From Acidisoma sp965199065 (lineage in GTDB: Bacteria > Pseudomonadota > Alphaproteobacteria > Acetobacterales > Acetobacteraceae), in the NCBI RefSeq assembly GCF_965199065.1, contig NZ_CBDAQN010000001.1, forward strand, positions 620,001 to 684,000: DNA of 64,000 nucleotides, given 5' to 3'. Positions 44,025 to 54,504 of this stretch are shown one piece after another. The stretch's first letter is position 1. Each line of letters starts with the position of its first letter. The notes under the pieces were generated by a model. The model worked only from the letters and a program-made list of their open reading frames with translations. It was not told where the DNA came from and did no database searches. A program made the translations under genes and the position numbers.

Positions 44025-44091
44025 CTTACCTGTGCAGCACACACAGTGTCGCGACGGATCGAATGTCATTAAGTGCTGCCTGGCAGGTAAG
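44025..44091. repeat. Long imperfect inverted repeat
   Basis: Left arm CTTACCTGTGCAGCAC (44025-44040) pairs with right arm GTGCTGC-ctgg-CAGGTAAG (44073-44091), about 15 paired bases with a bulge, around a 32-base loop. It lies in the gap before the small hypothetical gene at 44125. It could be an RNA structure, an operator or a relic of a mobile element. Confidence 0.6.
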
Positions 44092-44124
44092 ACTCGGTAA
44101 GGGCCGCCGACCGGACATTCTGGC

Positions 44125-44460
44125 ATGGTGAGCAAGATGCGGGACGATTCACAGTCCACTTTCGCGGTCAACGAGCAGGGGGAAAGCGACCCGCTGCAGA
44201 AGCCTTGGCGTCCGTCATGGTCGGGCCGCCGTGAGAAGCCGTCGGGCATCGATGATGAGACGCTGAGCGCACTGCTCTTGTTGGTTCTGTCGGGGACAGA
44301 GGAGCATCAGCATGTGGCCCCGGCCTCCGAACGGATTGTCAGCCTGTTGTCCGAGATGGAGGCTCATCCTCGTGGGTCGACAACCGACTACGCCGTGAGG
44401 GCGGGCCTCATCAAGCAACTCAGCGCAGCCCTTACGGGGCTTCGGGAGGAACTGGGATAA
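44125..44460 (+). CDS. Hypothetical protein
   Basis: A 111-residue soluble protein of no recognised family. The first half is polar and probably disordered (SQSTFAVNEQGESDPLQKP); the second half looks helical (DDETLSALLLLVLSG, ASERIVSLLSEMEAH). The ribosome-binding site is weak, and an alternative ATG lies four codons in. It is preferred over a reverse-strand frame because of its amphipathic helices, but it may not be a gene. Confidence 0.45.
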   Translation: MVSKMRDDSQSTFAVNEQGESDPLQKPWRPSWSGRREKPSGIDDETLSALLLLVLSGTEEHQHVAPASERIVSLLSEMEAHPRGSTTDYAVRAGLIKQLSAALTGLREELG

Positions 44461-44505
44461 CAAGGGGGTCGGCCGCTCGTCATCGGCACACATTGCCCGC
44501 CCGGC

Positions 44506-44910
44506 TTAGCGGACAGGATCGGGTCCCAGCCCAGCATCACCTAATCCCGCACCGTTGTCGTAATACCGATCAACGTCCCGCGTTCCCGAACCACCCCAAA
44601 CATCGAGATCGGTCGCATCATAGTTCGGCGCCGCTTCAAGCTGCCGACGGTCGAGCCCGACGACGTATCCGCCAAGTTCCGTGTTGTAGCGCAGCTGATT
44701 CCACGGCAGCGGGTGATAGCGGTCCCCTATGCCCAGAAAGCCGCCGAAACTGAGAATGGCGTAATCCGCGTGCCCGGACCTCTTATCGAGAAGAATGTCG
44801 TAGACACTGCCGAGACGCTCGCCGTCCGCATTGTAGACCGCTGTGCCGTTGACCTTGCTCGCGGCGATACGGTCTCCGCCGGTGTCGCGCGGGTCCTGGA
44901 TGGTTGCCAT
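44506..44910 (-). CDS. PRC-barrel domain protein
   Basis: A 134-residue protein with one PRC-barrel domain at about residues 15-95: ASKVNGTAVYNADGERLGSV, then ILLDKRSGHADYAILSFGGFLG and HPLPWNQLRY. The C-terminal 40 residues are rich in Asp, Gly and Tyr. A perfect AGGAGG precedes ATG 44910. Such stand-alone PRC-barrel proteins are common in alphaproteobacteria and often stress-related; the partner is unknown. Confidence 0.88.
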   Translation of the reverse strand: MATIQDPRDTGGDRIAASKVNGTAVYNADGERLGSVYDILLDKRSGHADYAILSFGGFLGIGDRYHPLPWNQLRYNTELGGYVVGLDRRQLEAAPNYDATDLDVWGGSGTRDVDRYYDNGAGLGDAGLGPDPVR

Positions 44911-44997
44911 GATTGCCTCCTAGCGTGGCATTCGACCACTGCATTCCAATGAGGAAGTGGTAGTGCCCGCGGGCCTCCGCAACCGGCGGCAAGGCCC

Positions 44998-45309
44998 TTA
45001 GTTAGGCGTCTCCGTGGGGGAGGGAGAGGCCAGCAGGATGGCGCCGTCAAGCGCCGCCTTGAGCGCCCGCGCCGCCGCCATGTTCATCCGCAGGTGGGCG
45101 ACCACCACGTGGTCCGATGCAATCTTGTTGTTCGCCAGCGGCATGTCCCGCGTCGCCGTGAGCGTCACCTTGATGATGCCGTTCATGGTGCCGAAGGCCG
45201 GAGCGTTTTCGAAATAAAGGAACGGGGCGGCGGCACTGCCTAGTCCGGAGAGGCCGCCCTGCACGCTCGGGATGGACTCGATCGTGGCGGGTAGCTCTTT
45301 CTCTGACAT
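44998..45309 (-). CDS. Hypothetical protein (DUF3467-like pattern)
   Basis: A 103-residue protein with a beta-rich centre (FLYFENAPAFGTMNGIIKVTL) and a C-terminal helix (NMAAARALKAALDGAILLA). The order 'strand, VVVAHLRM, helix of Ala/Leu' is reminiscent of DUF3467-type proteins, but I would not assign it firmly. It is probably cytoplasmic. It lies between the PRC-barrel and thioesterase genes, all on the minus strand. Confidence 0.6.
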   Translation of the reverse strand: MSEKELPATIESIPSVQGGLSGLGSAAAPFLYFENAPAFGTMNGIIKVTLTATRDMPLANNKIASDHVVVAHLRMNMAAARALKAALDGAILLASPSPTETPN

Positions 45310-45357
45310 GAGCGGTGTCTCCGGCTGAGGTGGGTGCCGACCTTACCCGCGGCTTCC

Positions 45358-45828
45358 TTACGAAGTCGAGCCGTTCGCGCCGGTCTGGCCCCCGTCGCGC
45401 AGCAGGCGGGCGCGTAGTTCGTCCGGCAATGTGGCCGGCCGCCCTGTGGCGCTATCCACCATCACCAGCACCTCTCGGCCCGTCGCGACGCAGAGGTCGC
45501 CGATGAACACCCCCTGGATGAGCGTGATCGAGCTGCGGCCCAGGCGCACGACGGCCGAGCCCAGATCGAGCACCGCCGGCCAGTGCACTTCGTGCCTGTA
45601 GTCGATCTCGACCCGTGCCAGGACGATGTGGTGCCCGAGCCCCTGCACGCCGATCGGCAGCCCGCAGGCGCGGCCGAAGGTCGTGCGGCCGGTTTCCAGA
45701 TACGCGGCGAACGAGACGTTGTTGACGTGACCGACCGCATCCGTGTCGGAGAAGCGCACGGTCTCGACGCCCCAGATGCGGTAGGTCGCCCGCCCCGTCA
45801 CGTCCGGTTGGGGGGTGTCCTCAAACAT
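45358..45828 (-). CDS. Acyl-CoA thioesterase (4HBT hotdog fold)
   Basis: A 156-residue hotdog thioesterase of the 4-hydroxybenzoyl-CoA thioesterase / YbgC type: RFSDTDAVGHVNNVSFAAYLETGR contains the catalytic Asp and the helix. The start ATG at 45828 overlaps the ftsY stop by eight bases, so it is co-translated with ftsY. It hydrolyses an acyl-CoA of unknown chain. Confidence 0.85.
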   Translation of the reverse strand: MFEDTPQPDVTGRATYRIWGVETVRFSDTDAVGHVNNVSFAAYLETGRTTFGRACGLPIGVQGLGHHIVLARVEIDYRHEVHWPAVLDLGSAVVRLGRSSITLIQGVFIGDLCVATGREVLVMVDSATGRPATLPDELRARLLRDGGQTGANGSTS

Positions 45829-46747
45829 TGGCGCCGACCAGGCCGCGGGCGAACTCGGCGGCCGCAAAGGGACGCAGGTCCCCGACCTTTTCGCCGACGC
45901 CCACGGCGTGAACGGGGAGGCCGAACTCCTCCGCCAGCGCGACGACGATGCCGCCACGCGCCGAGCCGTCCAGCTTCGTCACGATCAGCCCATCGATGTT
46001 CACCAGATCCTGGAAGACCTCGACCTGGTTGATGGCGTTCTGGCCCGTCGTCGCGTCGAGCACCAGCACGGTGGAATGCGGCGCCGTCGGGTCGAGCTTG
46101 CGCATGACCCGGATGATCTTGGCGAGTTCGTCCATCAGCGCCGTCTTGTTGTGGAGACGCCCGGCGGTGTCGATGAGCAGCACGTCGATGCCCTCGCGGC
46201 GCGCCCGCTCGAGCGCCGTGAAGGCGAGGCCCGCGGCATCCGTCTCCGGCTTGCCCGATACCACGGGTGCGCCGGTGCGTTCGCCCCAGATTTGCAGCTG
46301 CTCGACGGCGGCGGCGCGGAAGGTGTCCCCGGCCACCAGCATCGGCCGCAGCCCCTGATCACGGTAGAACTGCGCGTATTTGCCGATCGTCGTCGTCTTG
46401 CCGGTGCCGTTGACGCCGACCACCAGCACGACGTGCGGCGCGTGGCTGGCGTCGATCTCCAGCGGCTGGGCGACCGGCTCCAGGATCGCGGTGATCTCCT
46501 CCGCCAGCGCGGTCTTGATCTCCTCGTCCGTCACGTCGGTGCCGAAGCGGGTGCGGCGAAAGGCGTCGATGACGCGTCCGGCGGCACCCGGTCCAAGGTC
46601 GGCCGCTATCAGCAGCTCCTCCAGCTCGTCGAGCGCTGCGTCGTCCAGCTTTCGCTTGGTGAAGACCGCGGTGATGCTGGTGCTCAGCTTCTGGGTGGAG
46701 CGGGACAGCCCCTCCTTCAGCCGCGAGAAGAACCCGGACAGCGCCAT
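45821..46747 (-). CDS. ftsY: Signal recognition particle receptor FtsY
   Basis: A 308-residue SRP GTPase: a short N-terminal helical N domain and G domain with P-loop GVNGTGKTT (residues 111-119), DTFRAAA, DTAGRLHNK, TKLDGSARGG and the C-terminal GVGEKVGDLRPF. The acidic A domain of enterobacterial FtsY is missing, as is usual in alphaproteobacteria. It targets membrane proteins to the translocon. Confidence 0.97.
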   Translation of the reverse strand: MALSGFFSRLKEGLSRSTQKLSTSITAVFTKRKLDDAALDELEELLIAADLGPGAAGRVIDAFRRTRFGTDVTDEEIKTALAEEITAILEPVAQPLEIDASHAPHVVLVVGVNGTGKTTTIGKYAQFYRDQGLRPMLVAGDTFRAAAVEQLQIWGERTGAPVVSGKPETDAAGLAFTALERARREGIDVLLIDTAGRLHNKTALMDELAKIIRVMRKLDPTAPHSTVLVLDATTGQNAINQVEVFQDLVNIDGLIVTKLDGSARGGIVVALAEEFGLPVHAVGVGEKVGDLRPFAAAEFARGLVGANV

Positions 46748-46770
46748 GTCAGTGCCTCATAAACATATGT

Positions 46771-48000
46771 TTATGTCGCTAGGAGGCCGAGGCCGTCGGC
46801 GCCGGTCACGGTCGCCGACACGATGGCGCCGGGCATGGCTGGCACCCCGAGCCGCACGGGCCGGAAATGCTCGCAATGGCCGCGCGTCTCCGTCTCCGCG
46901 AGCACGCGCACCGAGCCGCCGAGCCGGGCGGCGTCGAAGCGGGAGGCCACGACGGCGCCGGCGGCGCGGAGCCGTGCGGCGCGCTCCCGCCGCGCAGCCT
47001 TGGGCACGCTGGGCATCCGTGCCGCCGGCGTGCCGGCCCGCTCGGAGTAGGGGAACACGTGCAGCATGGTAAGGTCGGCCTCCTCGACGAGCGCCAGGGT
47101 CTCGTCGAAGGCCGCGTCGGTCTCGGTCGGGAAGCCGGCGATGAGGTCGGCGCCGAAGGCGATGCCGGGCCGCAGGTCGCGCGCCCGCCTTGTCACCGCC
47201 AGCACGTCCGCTCGCAGATGGCGGCGCTTCATGCGCTTGAGGATGAGGTCCGACCCCGCCTGGATCGAGAGGTGCAGATGCGGCATGAGCCGAGGCTCCT
47301 CGGCGATGAGGCGCCAGAGGTCCTCGTCGATCTCGCAGGGGTCGAGCGAGGAGAGCCGCAGGCGGGGCAACTCGGGCAGCAAAGCGAGCAGCCGCCGCAC
47401 GATCTGGCCGAGCGGCGGGCGGCCGGGCAGATCGCCGCCGTAGCTCGTGATATCGACGCCGGTGAGCACGATCTCCTGGTAGCCGGACGCGATCAGGCTG
47501 CGGCACTGGCCGAGGATGGCGCCCAACGGCACGCTGCGGCTGGGCCCACGCCCGAATGGGATGACGCAGAAGGTGCAGCGATGGTCGCAGCCCTGCTGCA
47601 CCTGAACAAAAGCGCGCGCCCGGCCTGCGAACTCCGTCACCAGATGCGCCGCCGTTTCCCGCGCCGCCATGATGTCCGACACCGCCGAGGGCGCGCCGGG
47701 CGCCCAATGGGCCGCATCGAGCTTCTCGGTGTTGCCGAGCACGCGGGCGACGCCCGGGATGGCGCCCCAGCCAGCGGGGTCGATCTGCGCCGCGCAGCCG
47801 GTGACGACGATGGTGGCCTCCGGCTTTTCACGGCCCAGGCGGCGAATGGCCTGACGCGCCTGGCGTTCGGCCTCGGCGGTCACGGCGCAGGTATTGACGA
47901 TGACGGTGTCGCTGAGGCCAGCGGTGCGGGCATGGCCGCGCATGACCTCGCCCTCGTAGGTGTTGAGGCGGCAGCCGAAGCTCAGGACCTCGATCGTCAC
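46771..48000 (-). CDS. mtaB: tRNA t6A37 methylthiotransferase MtaB
   Basis: A 409-residue radical-SAM enzyme. The N-terminal UPF0004 domain supplies Cys10, Cys38 and Cys69 for one [4Fe-4S] cluster; the radical-SAM motif is Cys138-x3-Cys142-x2-Cys145; a C-terminal region corresponds to TRAM. It adds a methylthio group to threonylcarbamoyladenosine 37 in tRNAs reading ANN codons. It starts with GTG 48000, overlapping the dapF stop as GTGA. It lies in the dapF-mtaB-ftsY order common in this class. Confidence 0.92.
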   Translation of the reverse strand: MTIEVLSFGCRLNTYEGEVMRGHARTAGLSDTVIVNTCAVTAEAERQARQAIRRLGREKPEATIVVTGCAAQIDPAGWGAIPGVARVLGNTEKLDAAHWAPGAPSAVSDIMAARETAAHLVTEFAGRARAFVQVQQGCDHRCTFCVIPFGRGPSRSVPLGAILGQCRSLIASGYQEIVLTGVDITSYGGDLPGRPPLGQIVRRLLALLPELPRLRLSSLDPCEIDEDLWRLIAEEPRLMPHLHLSIQAGSDLILKRMKRRHLRADVLAVTRRARDLRPGIAFGADLIAGFPTETDAAFDETLALVEEADLTMLHVFPYSERAGTPAARMPSVPKAARRERAARLRAAGAVVASRFDAARLGGSVRVLAETETRGHCEHFRPVRLGVPAMPGAIVSATVTGADGLGLLAT

Positions 48001-48848
48001 GCGGCTAATCCGATCGCCGAATGGCTGGCGTCGAGGTCGATCATGCCAATGAAGCTGGTCTCGGCCGGCCCGGTCATGAGGACGTGGCCGTCCGCCTCCC
48101 GCCACTCGATGGTGAGCGTTCCACCATCCAGTAGAAGCTCGGCGCGCCGGTCAGCGAGGCCGCGGCGCACGGCGTTGACCAATGTCGCGCAGGCGCCGGA
48201 GCCGCAGGCGAGGGTGAGGCCGGCGCCGCGCTCCCAGACGCGCAGGCGGATGCGGTCGGGCGAAAGGATCTGGGCGAAGCCGATATTGGCGCGATCCGGA
48301 AACAGCGCGTCACGTTCAAAGCGCGGCCCGAGGCGTTCGACATCCAGCCCCTCGACCGTAGGGACAAAGAATGTGGCGTGAGGATTGCCCATCGAACAGG
48401 CGGCGGGATCGGCGACCGCGCCCTCGGCCAGCGGCAGATGCAGCGTGTCGAGCGCCATGGCCAGCGGCACGTCGGACCAGCCAAGGCGAGGCGCCCCGAG
48501 ATCGACGGTCACGCGGCCGTCATCCAGTATCGAAGAGGGCAGATCGCCGGAGATGGTGCCGATGATGACCTCGCCTCGACGAAGTTCCCGGCCGATGAGG
48601 GTCGCCACGCAGCGGGTGGCGTTGCCGCAGGCGCCGGCCTCGCTGCCATCCGGATTATGGATGCGCATGAACACTTCGGAGCCGTCGGTGCCCGGTTCCA
48701 GGCTGATAAGCTGGTCGCAGCCGATGCCCAGGCGACGGTCCGCGAGCCAACGAATGCGGTCGCGGGTCAGGCCTAGCGGCCGCGCGCGTCCGTCCAGCAC
48801 GACGAAGTCATTGCCGGCCCCATGCATCTTGATGAAGGAAATCTCCAT
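47997..48848 (-). CDS. dapF: Diaminopimelate epimerase
   Basis: A 283-residue epimerase for LL- to meso-diaminopimelate in lysine and peptidoglycan synthesis. The catalytic cysteines are in GACGNATRC and ACGSGACA; the N-terminal KMHGAGNDFVVLDG is diagnostic. ATG 48848 was chosen because the family begins there. Confidence 0.97.
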   Translation of the reverse strand: MEISFIKMHGAGNDFVVLDGRARPLGLTRDRIRWLADRRLGIGCDQLISLEPGTDGSEVFMRIHNPDGSEAGACGNATRCVATLIGRELRRGEVIIGTISGDLPSSILDDGRVTVDLGAPRLGWSDVPLAMALDTLHLPLAEGAVADPAACSMGNPHATFFVPTVEGLDVERLGPRFERDALFPDRANIGFAQILSPDRIRLRVWERGAGLTLACGSGACATLVNAVRRGLADRRAELLLDGGTLTIEWREADGHVLMTGPAETSFIGMIDLDASHSAIGLAA

Positions 48849-48925
48849 GGGCGGGGTTATAGGTGCCGGCCGCGACAGTCGGAAGAGCGATAACCGTGAG
48901 CCACGGTTGCCTTGAGAGGTAAGTG

Positions 48926-49390
48926 ATGCGTAGACGCGAATGGCTGGCCGGAGTTGCGGCGACCGCAGGTGCGCTGGCGGCGGGATCGCTTCCCGCCTGG
49001 GCCTCGGACCCTGGCTCACCGGTCGGCGTCTGGCGGACGATCGACGACAAGACCAACAGGCCCCGCGCCCTGGTGCAGATCTACGCCCGCAACGGGCTGC
49101 TCTACGGGCGCGTGACCGACATCCTCGATGCGAAATACGCCGATGCGCGGTGCCAGGATTGTGCGGGCGATCGCGCGAACCAGCCCGTCCTAGGGCTGGA
49201 GATCATCCGCGACATGCGGCCCGATGGCGACCGCTGGGGGGGCGGAACCATCCTCAACCCGGAAACCGGCGACACGTACCATTGCCGGTTCCATCTCGGA
49301 CCGGATGGGCAGACGCTCGTGGTGCGTGGATTCATCGGCTTCTCGCTCATCGGCCGGTCGCAGACCTGGCAGCGGATGCCGAACGGTTAA
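48926..49390 (+). CDS. DUF2147 secreted protein
   Basis: A 154-residue exported protein. The signal begins RRREWLAGVAATAGALAAG, which could be Tat- or Sec-type, and is cleaved near AWAS. The mature part has the DUF2147 pattern: VGVWRTIDDKTNRPRALVQI, a CxxC pair in ARCQDCAG, LGLEIIRDMRPDGDRWGGGTILNPETGDTY split over two strands, and LVVRGFIGFSLIGRSQTW. It probably forms a small lipocalin-like beta barrel. Function unknown. A GTG codon lies just in front of the chosen ATG. Confidence 0.85.
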   Translation: MRRREWLAGVAATAGALAAGSLPAWASDPGSPVGVWRTIDDKTNRPRALVQIYARNGLLYGRVTDILDAKYADARCQDCAGDRANQPVLGLEIIRDMRPDGDRWGGGTILNPETGDTYHCRFHLGPDGQTLVVRGFIGFSLIGRSQTWQRMPNG

Positions 49391-49394
49391 CGTG

Positions 49395-49426
49395 AAGGGG
49401 CGGCACCCGAAGATGCCGCCCCTTCT
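49395..49426. terminator. Bidirectional Rho-independent terminator
   Basis: An 11-bp stem (AAGGGGCGGCA / TGCCGCCCCTT) with an 8-base loop lies between the convergent DUF2147 and katG genes. It has an A-run before and a T-run after, so it should end transcripts from both sides. Confidence 0.85.
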
Positions 49427-49437
49427 TGTCGTCAGGC

Positions 49438-51651
<2,214 letters not shown>

Positions 51652-51782
51652 GGTGTCTCTCCTTCGAAACGTGGCTTGTTTTCGCTCTGCCCGCGAGCCG
51701 CTCAACGCCGCCGAGCGCGCGGGACATGGGCGCGTTGATCGCCGGCCGGCACTCTACCCGCGTTGCGCCCGCTTGGAAAATT

Positions 51783-51804
51783 GATTGTCCAAACGAAGCC
51801 AATC
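51783..51804. promoter_or_regulatory. LysR-type binding site candidate before katG
   Basis: The dyad GATTG-N12-CAATC lies 132 bases upstream of the katG start and just after oxyR. Its size and T-N-A symmetry fit a LysR-family (OxyR) half-site pair, but it does not match the E. coli OxyR consensus. Confidence 0.4.
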
Positions 51805-51829
51805 TACTGGCCCGATGAGTGGCGGCCGC

Positions 51830-52726
51830 TCACACGCTGTGAACGCCTTCGGGCAGATGATCGCGCAGGGTCTGCGCCAGCAGGTGGATCTCACGCGGCC
51901 TGGAATAGCTCCGGCGCCAGACGAGGCCGATGCGCCGCCCAACCCCGGCCTCCAGCGGCCGCATGGTCACCGAGCGCGCGCGCGCCTCGCTGCGCGCCAT
52001 CGCCGGCAGCAACGTGCTTCCGAGCCCCGTTGCCACCATCTGAAGGATGGTCTCGAGGCTGGTGGCGCGAAAGTCTCCCTCGTCCTCGGTGCCGGCGATG
52101 CCGCAGATCGCCAGGGCCTGATCGCGCAGGCAGTGGCCTTCGGTCAGAAGCAACAGGTGCTGCCCGCGTAACTCGTCCTCGGTCATCCTTGTCGCGGCGG
52201 CGGCCCTGCGGCCCTTCGGCTCCGCGAACCAGAACGGTTCGTCGAAGAGGGGGAGCGTCTCCAGACGGCCGTCCGGCACCGGCAGCGCCATGAGCGCGGC
52301 ATCGAGACGGTGCGACCCCAATCTCTCGAGGAGGGGCGCTGTCAGATCCTCGCGCAGGGTCAGCCGAAGCTCCGGGTAATCCTGCTTCAGAGCCGGGACG
52401 AGCCACGGCAGGATATAGGGGCCAAGCGTGGGGATGACGCCGAGGCTGAAGCTTCCCGACAGCGGCCCCGAAATCGTCTGCCCGACGCTGACGATGGCGT
52501 CGACTTGCTCCAGCACCTGGCGCGCGTGCCCGACGATCTCCCGGCCCGAGGCGGTGACGCTGACCGACTTCGTCGTTCGCTCGAACAGTTTCACGCCAAG
52601 CTCGAGTTCGAGGTTCTTGATCTGCGTGCTGAGGGTCGACTGGGAGACGTCGCAGGCGGCGGCGGCCCGGCCGAAATGGCCATGTTCCGCCAAGGCGACG
52701 ACGTAGCGAAGGTCCTGGAGTGTCAT
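51830..52726 (-). CDS. oxyR: Peroxide-sensing regulator OxyR
   Basis: A 298-residue LysR-family activator with an N-terminal winged helix-turn-helix (MTLQDLRYVVALAEHGHFGR) and a LysR substrate domain. The redox cysteines fall at residues 199 and 208 (GHCLRDQALAIC), the same numbering as in E. coli OxyR, so disulfide sensing of H2O2 is expected. Genomic coupling to katG supports the call. Confidence 0.94.
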   Translation of the reverse strand: MTLQDLRYVVALAEHGHFGRAAAACDVSQSTLSTQIKNLELELGVKLFERTTKSVSVTASGREIVGHARQVLEQVDAIVSVGQTISGPLSGSFSLGVIPTLGPYILPWLVPALKQDYPELRLTLREDLTAPLLERLGSHRLDAALMALPVPDGRLETLPLFDEPFWFAEPKGRRAAAATRMTEDELRGQHLLLLTEGHCLRDQALAICGIAGTEDEGDFRATSLETILQMVATGLGSTLLPAMARSEARARSVTMRPLEAGVGRRIGLVWRRSYSRPREIHLLAQTLRDHLPEGVHSV

Positions 52727-52754
52727 CCGCGTGCGGGGCTCATAGGCTCAATCG

Positions 52755-52774
52755 ATCAGACGTTGCGGTCTGAT
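52755..52774. promoter_or_regulatory. Inverted repeat upstream of oxyR
   Basis: ATCAGAC-N6-GTCTGAT at 52755-52774, 29 bases before the oxyR start. It could be an OxyR autoregulatory site or the terminator stem for the cyclase gene. No further support. Confidence 0.3.
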
Positions 52775-52840
52775 TGATGCGCCACCAGGGCAGCCTGAGC
52801 AAGATGCAGCTGGCCGGGTGCGGTGCCGATCAGTCTCCGG

Positions 52841-54133
52841 TCATGGCAAGGACGCCATCGGCCGGTGGACGCGGTTGCGTCCGTCCCCCTTGGCCGCATA
52901 GAGGCGCTGGTCGGCGAGCGCGAGGAGGGCATCGGCCGAACCATTGACCTCGTCGAGCGTGGCGCAACCGAAGCTCGCAGTCACCCTCAGCATGCCGCCC
53001 GGCACCGGTATCTCAAGATCGGCAATGATACCGCGCATGGCCTCCGCCAGATCGAGTGCCTGCTCGCGATTATGTCGCGGCAGGAGAACCCCGAACTCTT
53101 CGCCGCCCAGGCGAGCGAAGGTTCCGCGCGGGGGCAGCAGCGCCTTGCAGGCCTCCGCCACGCTGGAGAGCAGCAGATCGCCGACGGGATGCCCGTGAGT
53201 GTCGTTGACTTTCTTGAAGTGATCGAGATCGAGTGCGATGAGCGACAAAGGATGCTTGAACTCCTGCCACTCGGACTGCGCCCGGGCGAGCATCCTGCTG
53301 AAGTGCACCCTGTTCGCCGCGCCCGTCAGGTGGTCGCACGTCAACATGCGCCGCAGGTCGTCGGCGACCGCGCCCCGCCGCGGCACATCGCGCAACACGA
53401 CCGAATACTTGGCGTGCTCCGCCGCGGGACCGTCGATGCCGACGACAACGAGGCGCTGACACCAGTAGCGTCCGCCGGTCGCCCGCTGTTGCCAGCCCTC
53501 CTGGAGGTGCCAGCCATCCCGAGCCGCGATCGCAAGTTGCTCGTCGATGCTGAAGCCGCCGCTCGGTGTTTCATTCCCGAGGACGGCAGAAAGCGGACGG
53601 CCCACCACGCCGACGTAGTCATACCCCGTCTGATGGGTGAAAGACTCGTTCGCACTCTCGATCCTGCCGTCGAGCGACACGGTGACGAGCGCATAGTCGT
53701 TGATCTGGTCGAGGAGGGTGGCGAACCATGCATCCGCCTGACGCAGGCGCTGCTCCTGCGCCACCTGCCCGCTGATGTCCGCCAGTGTGGCCATGAGCCG
53801 GTTGTGTCCAAGCTTGACCAGCGTGCAGGAGAGGACCTTGGGTTCGTCTTTCTGGCGGCCGCTGCCCAACTCGACCATGATGCGGTGCCCCTCCAGGATA
53901 GTGCCCGTTCGCGGCCTGAAGCGGGAAGCGAGGTGGCGCATTTCCGGAGCGTACTGCTCCAACGTCTTGAACAGATTTCCAAAATCATTGGCAGCCGCCA
54001 GCGGCATCAGGTGCTGCATGGCGTGGGGGTTGATCATGGATATCTCGCCCGCTTCGTCGCACTCGATCAGCCCGACGGGGCAGGCATAAAGGAATTCGAG
54101 AAGTTGTTCCTCGCTGGAAGGGAGGATCGTCAC
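52841..54133 (-). CDS. PAS-PAS-GGDEF diguanylate cyclase
   Basis: A 430-residue cytoplasmic signalling protein. An N-terminal PAS-like segment (about residues 8-125) starts LEFLYACPVGLIECDEAGEI; a second PAS domain (about 135-255) includes DYALVTVSLDGRIESANESF; then a GGDEF domain with LDLDHFKKVNDTHGHPVGD and active-site GGEEF. The position of the inhibitory site (RxxD nine residues before) reads PPRG, so product inhibition is probably absent. It lies eight bases after the PYP-like gene, so its output is likely tuned by that protein. Confidence 0.9.
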   Translation of the reverse strand: MTILPSSEEQLLEFLYACPVGLIECDEAGEISMINPHAMQHLMPLAAANDFGNLFKTLEQYAPEMRHLASRFRPRTGTILEGHRIMVELGSGRQKDEPKVLSCTLVKLGHNRLMATLADISGQVAQEQRLRQADAWFATLLDQINDYALVTVSLDGRIESANESFTHQTGYDYVGVVGRPLSAVLGNETPSGGFSIDEQLAIAARDGWHLQEGWQQRATGGRYWCQRLVVVGIDGPAAEHAKYSVVLRDVPRRGAVADDLRRMLTCDHLTGAANRVHFSRMLARAQSEWQEFKHPLSLIALDLDHFKKVNDTHGHPVGDLLLSSVAEACKALLPPRGTFARLGGEEFGVLLPRHNREQALDLAEAMRGIIADLEIPVPGGMLRVTASFGCATLDEVNGSADALLALADQRLYAAKGDGRNRVHRPMASLP

Positions 54134-54141
54134 GGCTCAGC

Positions 54142-54504
54142 TCAACGTTCGATGAGGATGTAGCGCCGTGCGACGGCCGCAGTTGCCAACAGACGCAACC
54201 GCACGCGCGTCGGCCGCATCCGCAAGGTGAGCACGAAAGGAACGACCGCATCGAGTTCCGGTTCATCCTCGAAGCGTTGCGCCACCATGAAATTGTTCAT
54301 GCACTGTGCGACGGCATCGAAAAAGGGCGCGCCAAGGACTGTGCTCGAGGCAAGGCCGGACATGCGCGACTCCGTGGCGTTGTACAACTCGACCACCGAG
54401 GTGTGGTTGAAGCCGATGACCCCGAACGAAAGCTCGTCGAGACCTTCAGAGCCCATTGCTTCAAGCTCGAGTATCGTGATCGTCTCGAAGCTGCCCTCCG
54501 CCAT
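54142..54504 (-). CDS. pyp: Photoactive yellow protein homologue (PYP-like PAS photosensor)
   Basis: A 120-residue single PAS domain aligning without gaps to photoactive yellow protein over its first 70 residues. The p-coumaroyl-binding cysteine is Cys68 (AQCMN, PYP Cys69). The residues that hydrogen-bond the chromophore are kept: Tyr41 and Glu45 in ELYNATES (PYP Tyr42 and Glu46), with Ser49 in place of Thr50. Arg52 is replaced by Leu51. The pocket methionine is kept (LRMRPT). The N-terminus GLDELSFGVIGFN matches the PYP LDGLAFGAI strand. It is co-transcribed with the PAS-GGDEF gene. Blue-light sensing is inferred; no chromophore-synthesis genes are in this window. Confidence 0.83.
   Translation of the reverse strand: MAEGSFETITILELEAMGSEGLDELSFGVIGFNHTSVVELYNATESRMSGLASSTVLGAPFFDAVAQCMNNFMVAQRFEDEPELDAVVPFVLTLRMRPTRVRLRLLATAAVARRYILIER

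Noticed and set aside
52841..54504. Chromophore-synthesis genes (tyrosine ammonia-lyase, coumarate-CoA ligase) near the PYP-like gene
   Set aside because: I looked on both sides and found neither in the window.
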